The position numbers and the translations under genes were made by a program. This document shows, piece by piece, positions 63,562-64,000 of a stretch of DNA of 64,000 nt. The stretch's first letter is position 1. Each line of letters starts with the position of its first letter. The notes beneath the pieces are model-generated. The model did no database searches. It was not told the DNA's origin and saw nothing but the letters and a program-made list of their open reading frames with translations. This stretch comes from Cryomorpha sp963748925 (lineage in GTDB: Bacteria > Bacteroidota > Bacteroidia > Flavobacteriales_D > Cryomorphaceae), in NCBI GenBank assembly GCA_963748925.1, contig CAVVKG010000001.1:620001-684000 (forward strand), read 5' to 3'.

Positions 63562-64000
63562 TTACTCTTCCGTATTTTCATCCAGGTTCTCATCTGCATC
63601 ATCAGTATTACCTTCTGAATCATCATCAGATAAACTGGTTTCTGCTGTGTTAGCAATTGGGTTTCCTTCTTCATCCAATTCAACATTCTCATCGAGAACC
63701 ACTTCCGCATCAGGAGAAACTTCAACCTTAGCTACAGCCGCAATTTCATCGTTATTACGTAAGTTAATAAGTCTTACACCCTGAGTAGCACGACCCATTA
63801 CACGCAAATCACTAACGCTCATGCGTATGGTAATTCCGCTTTTATTGATAATCATCAAATCATCGGTGTCAACAACAGTTTTGATGGAAATCAAAGCTCC
63901 CGTCTTTTCTGTTATATTCATGGTTTTTACACCTTTACCACCACGGTTTGTAATTCTATAATCATCTACTTCGCTGCGCTTACCATAACCTTTTTCAGAA
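63562..64000 (-). CDS. gyrA: DNA gyrase subunit A, C-terminal part (cut by window edge)
   Basis: The minus-strand frame enters from the right edge and carries the last about 145 residues of GyrA. Beta-propeller signs include RRxxEV-like GYGKRSEVDDYRITNRGGKG, LISIKTVVDTDDLMIINKSG and RVMGRATQGVRLINL. The last 50 residues form a strongly acidic tail (Asp/Glu/Asn-rich), as in many GyrA. GyrA cuts and rejoins DNA in the supercoiling enzyme. The ATG at 63921 is internal; the gene goes on beyond 64000. Confidence 0.93.
   Translation of the reverse strand, partial: SEKGYGKRSEVDDYRITNRGGKGVKTMNITEKTGALISIKTVVDTDDLMIINKSGITIRMSVSDLRVMGRATQGVRLINLRNNDEIAAVAKVEVSPDAEVVLDENVELDEEGNPIANTAETSLSDDDSEGNTDDADENLDENTEE

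Noticed and set aside
1..64000. tRNA, rRNA, CRISPR or phage elements
   Set aside because: No cloverleaf, array of equal repeats, integrase or structural phage gene was seen. Automated scanning was not possible here.

Overview
The window is an AT-rich chromosomal segment of a member of the Bacteroidota, most like Flavobacteriales. The evidence is: type IX secretion sorting domains (a type A domain on the M36 peptidase at 19.4-23.1 kb and a type B domain at 43.5 kb); several promoters of the Bacteroidota form (TTG, about 19-21 bases, then TAnnTTTGC); weak ribosome binding sites; and many family-restricted proteins (DUF2911, DUF6155, DUF4421, DUF2330, DUF2141, HTTM). I see no phage, transposase, CRISPR array, tRNA or rRNA. 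The window opens inside an App1-type phosphatase gene and ends inside gyrA.

Layout. 0-1.8 kb: a minus-strand set of DUF2911, DUF6155 and App1. 2.0-3.1 kb: tandem STAS/SpoIIAA-like genes. 3.1-7.3 kb: a tripartite efflux operon (adaptor, MacB-type permease, TolC-type channel) without its own ATPase. 8.5-10.8 kb: a Pif1-like helicase. 11.2-13.4 kb: a TPR gene with six frameshifts, a small lipoprotein and a frameshifted third STAS-like gene. 13.5-19.2 kb: HExxH protease, GH3-family protein with MscS, cold-shock protein, a tiny lysine-rich protein, CBS protein, DUF2147. 19.4-30.6 kb: secreted M36 metallopeptidase, frameshifted Tet-type MFS pump, GT2, SDR, frameshifted S9 peptidase, CorA with MscS, DUF2141. 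31-34.7 kb: lipoprotein, HEAT-like protein, membrane glycosyltransferase with a late frameshift.

34.7-42.0 kb is the main metabolic block: paaABCD, paaG, paaH, paaI, a paaJ/pcaF thiolase and paaY, all on the plus strand and mostly abutting or overlapping. They encode ring epoxidation of phenylacetyl-CoA, isomerisation, and later beta-oxidation and rescue thioesterase steps. The epoxidase reductase gene paaE is not in the operon. It lies about 15 kb downstream (51.9 kb) with its own promoter, just after a fused E1 alpha-beta 2-oxoacid dehydrogenase. paaK (phenylacetate-CoA ligase) and paaZ (ring opening) are not in the window.

42-64 kb is mixed: AlkD-like protein, a secreted protein that is only a type B sorting domain, a coupled DUF2330/RnfD-like pair, peptide deformylase with a TPR lipoprotein, DUF2254, the E1 fusion and paaE, HTTM protein, META lipoprotein, FkbM methyltransferase, DUF4421, MFS, patatin, LPP20-like lipoprotein, GNAT, a coiled-coil membrane protein, a histidine-kinase-like protein lacking the phospho-acceptor histidine, and the 3' end of gyrA.

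One general caution: five genes carry about eleven single-base frameshifts, mostly beside homopolymers, with coding sense kept on both sides. This is as compatible with sequence or assembly error as with gene decay. I found no single clearly new system. The best leads are the DUF2330/RnfD-like pair, the CorA with GTN instead of GMN, the His-less kinase, the sorting-domain-only protein, the terminator hairpin abutting a start codon at 55.3 kb, and an orphan terminator at 30.74 kb that may end a small RNA.
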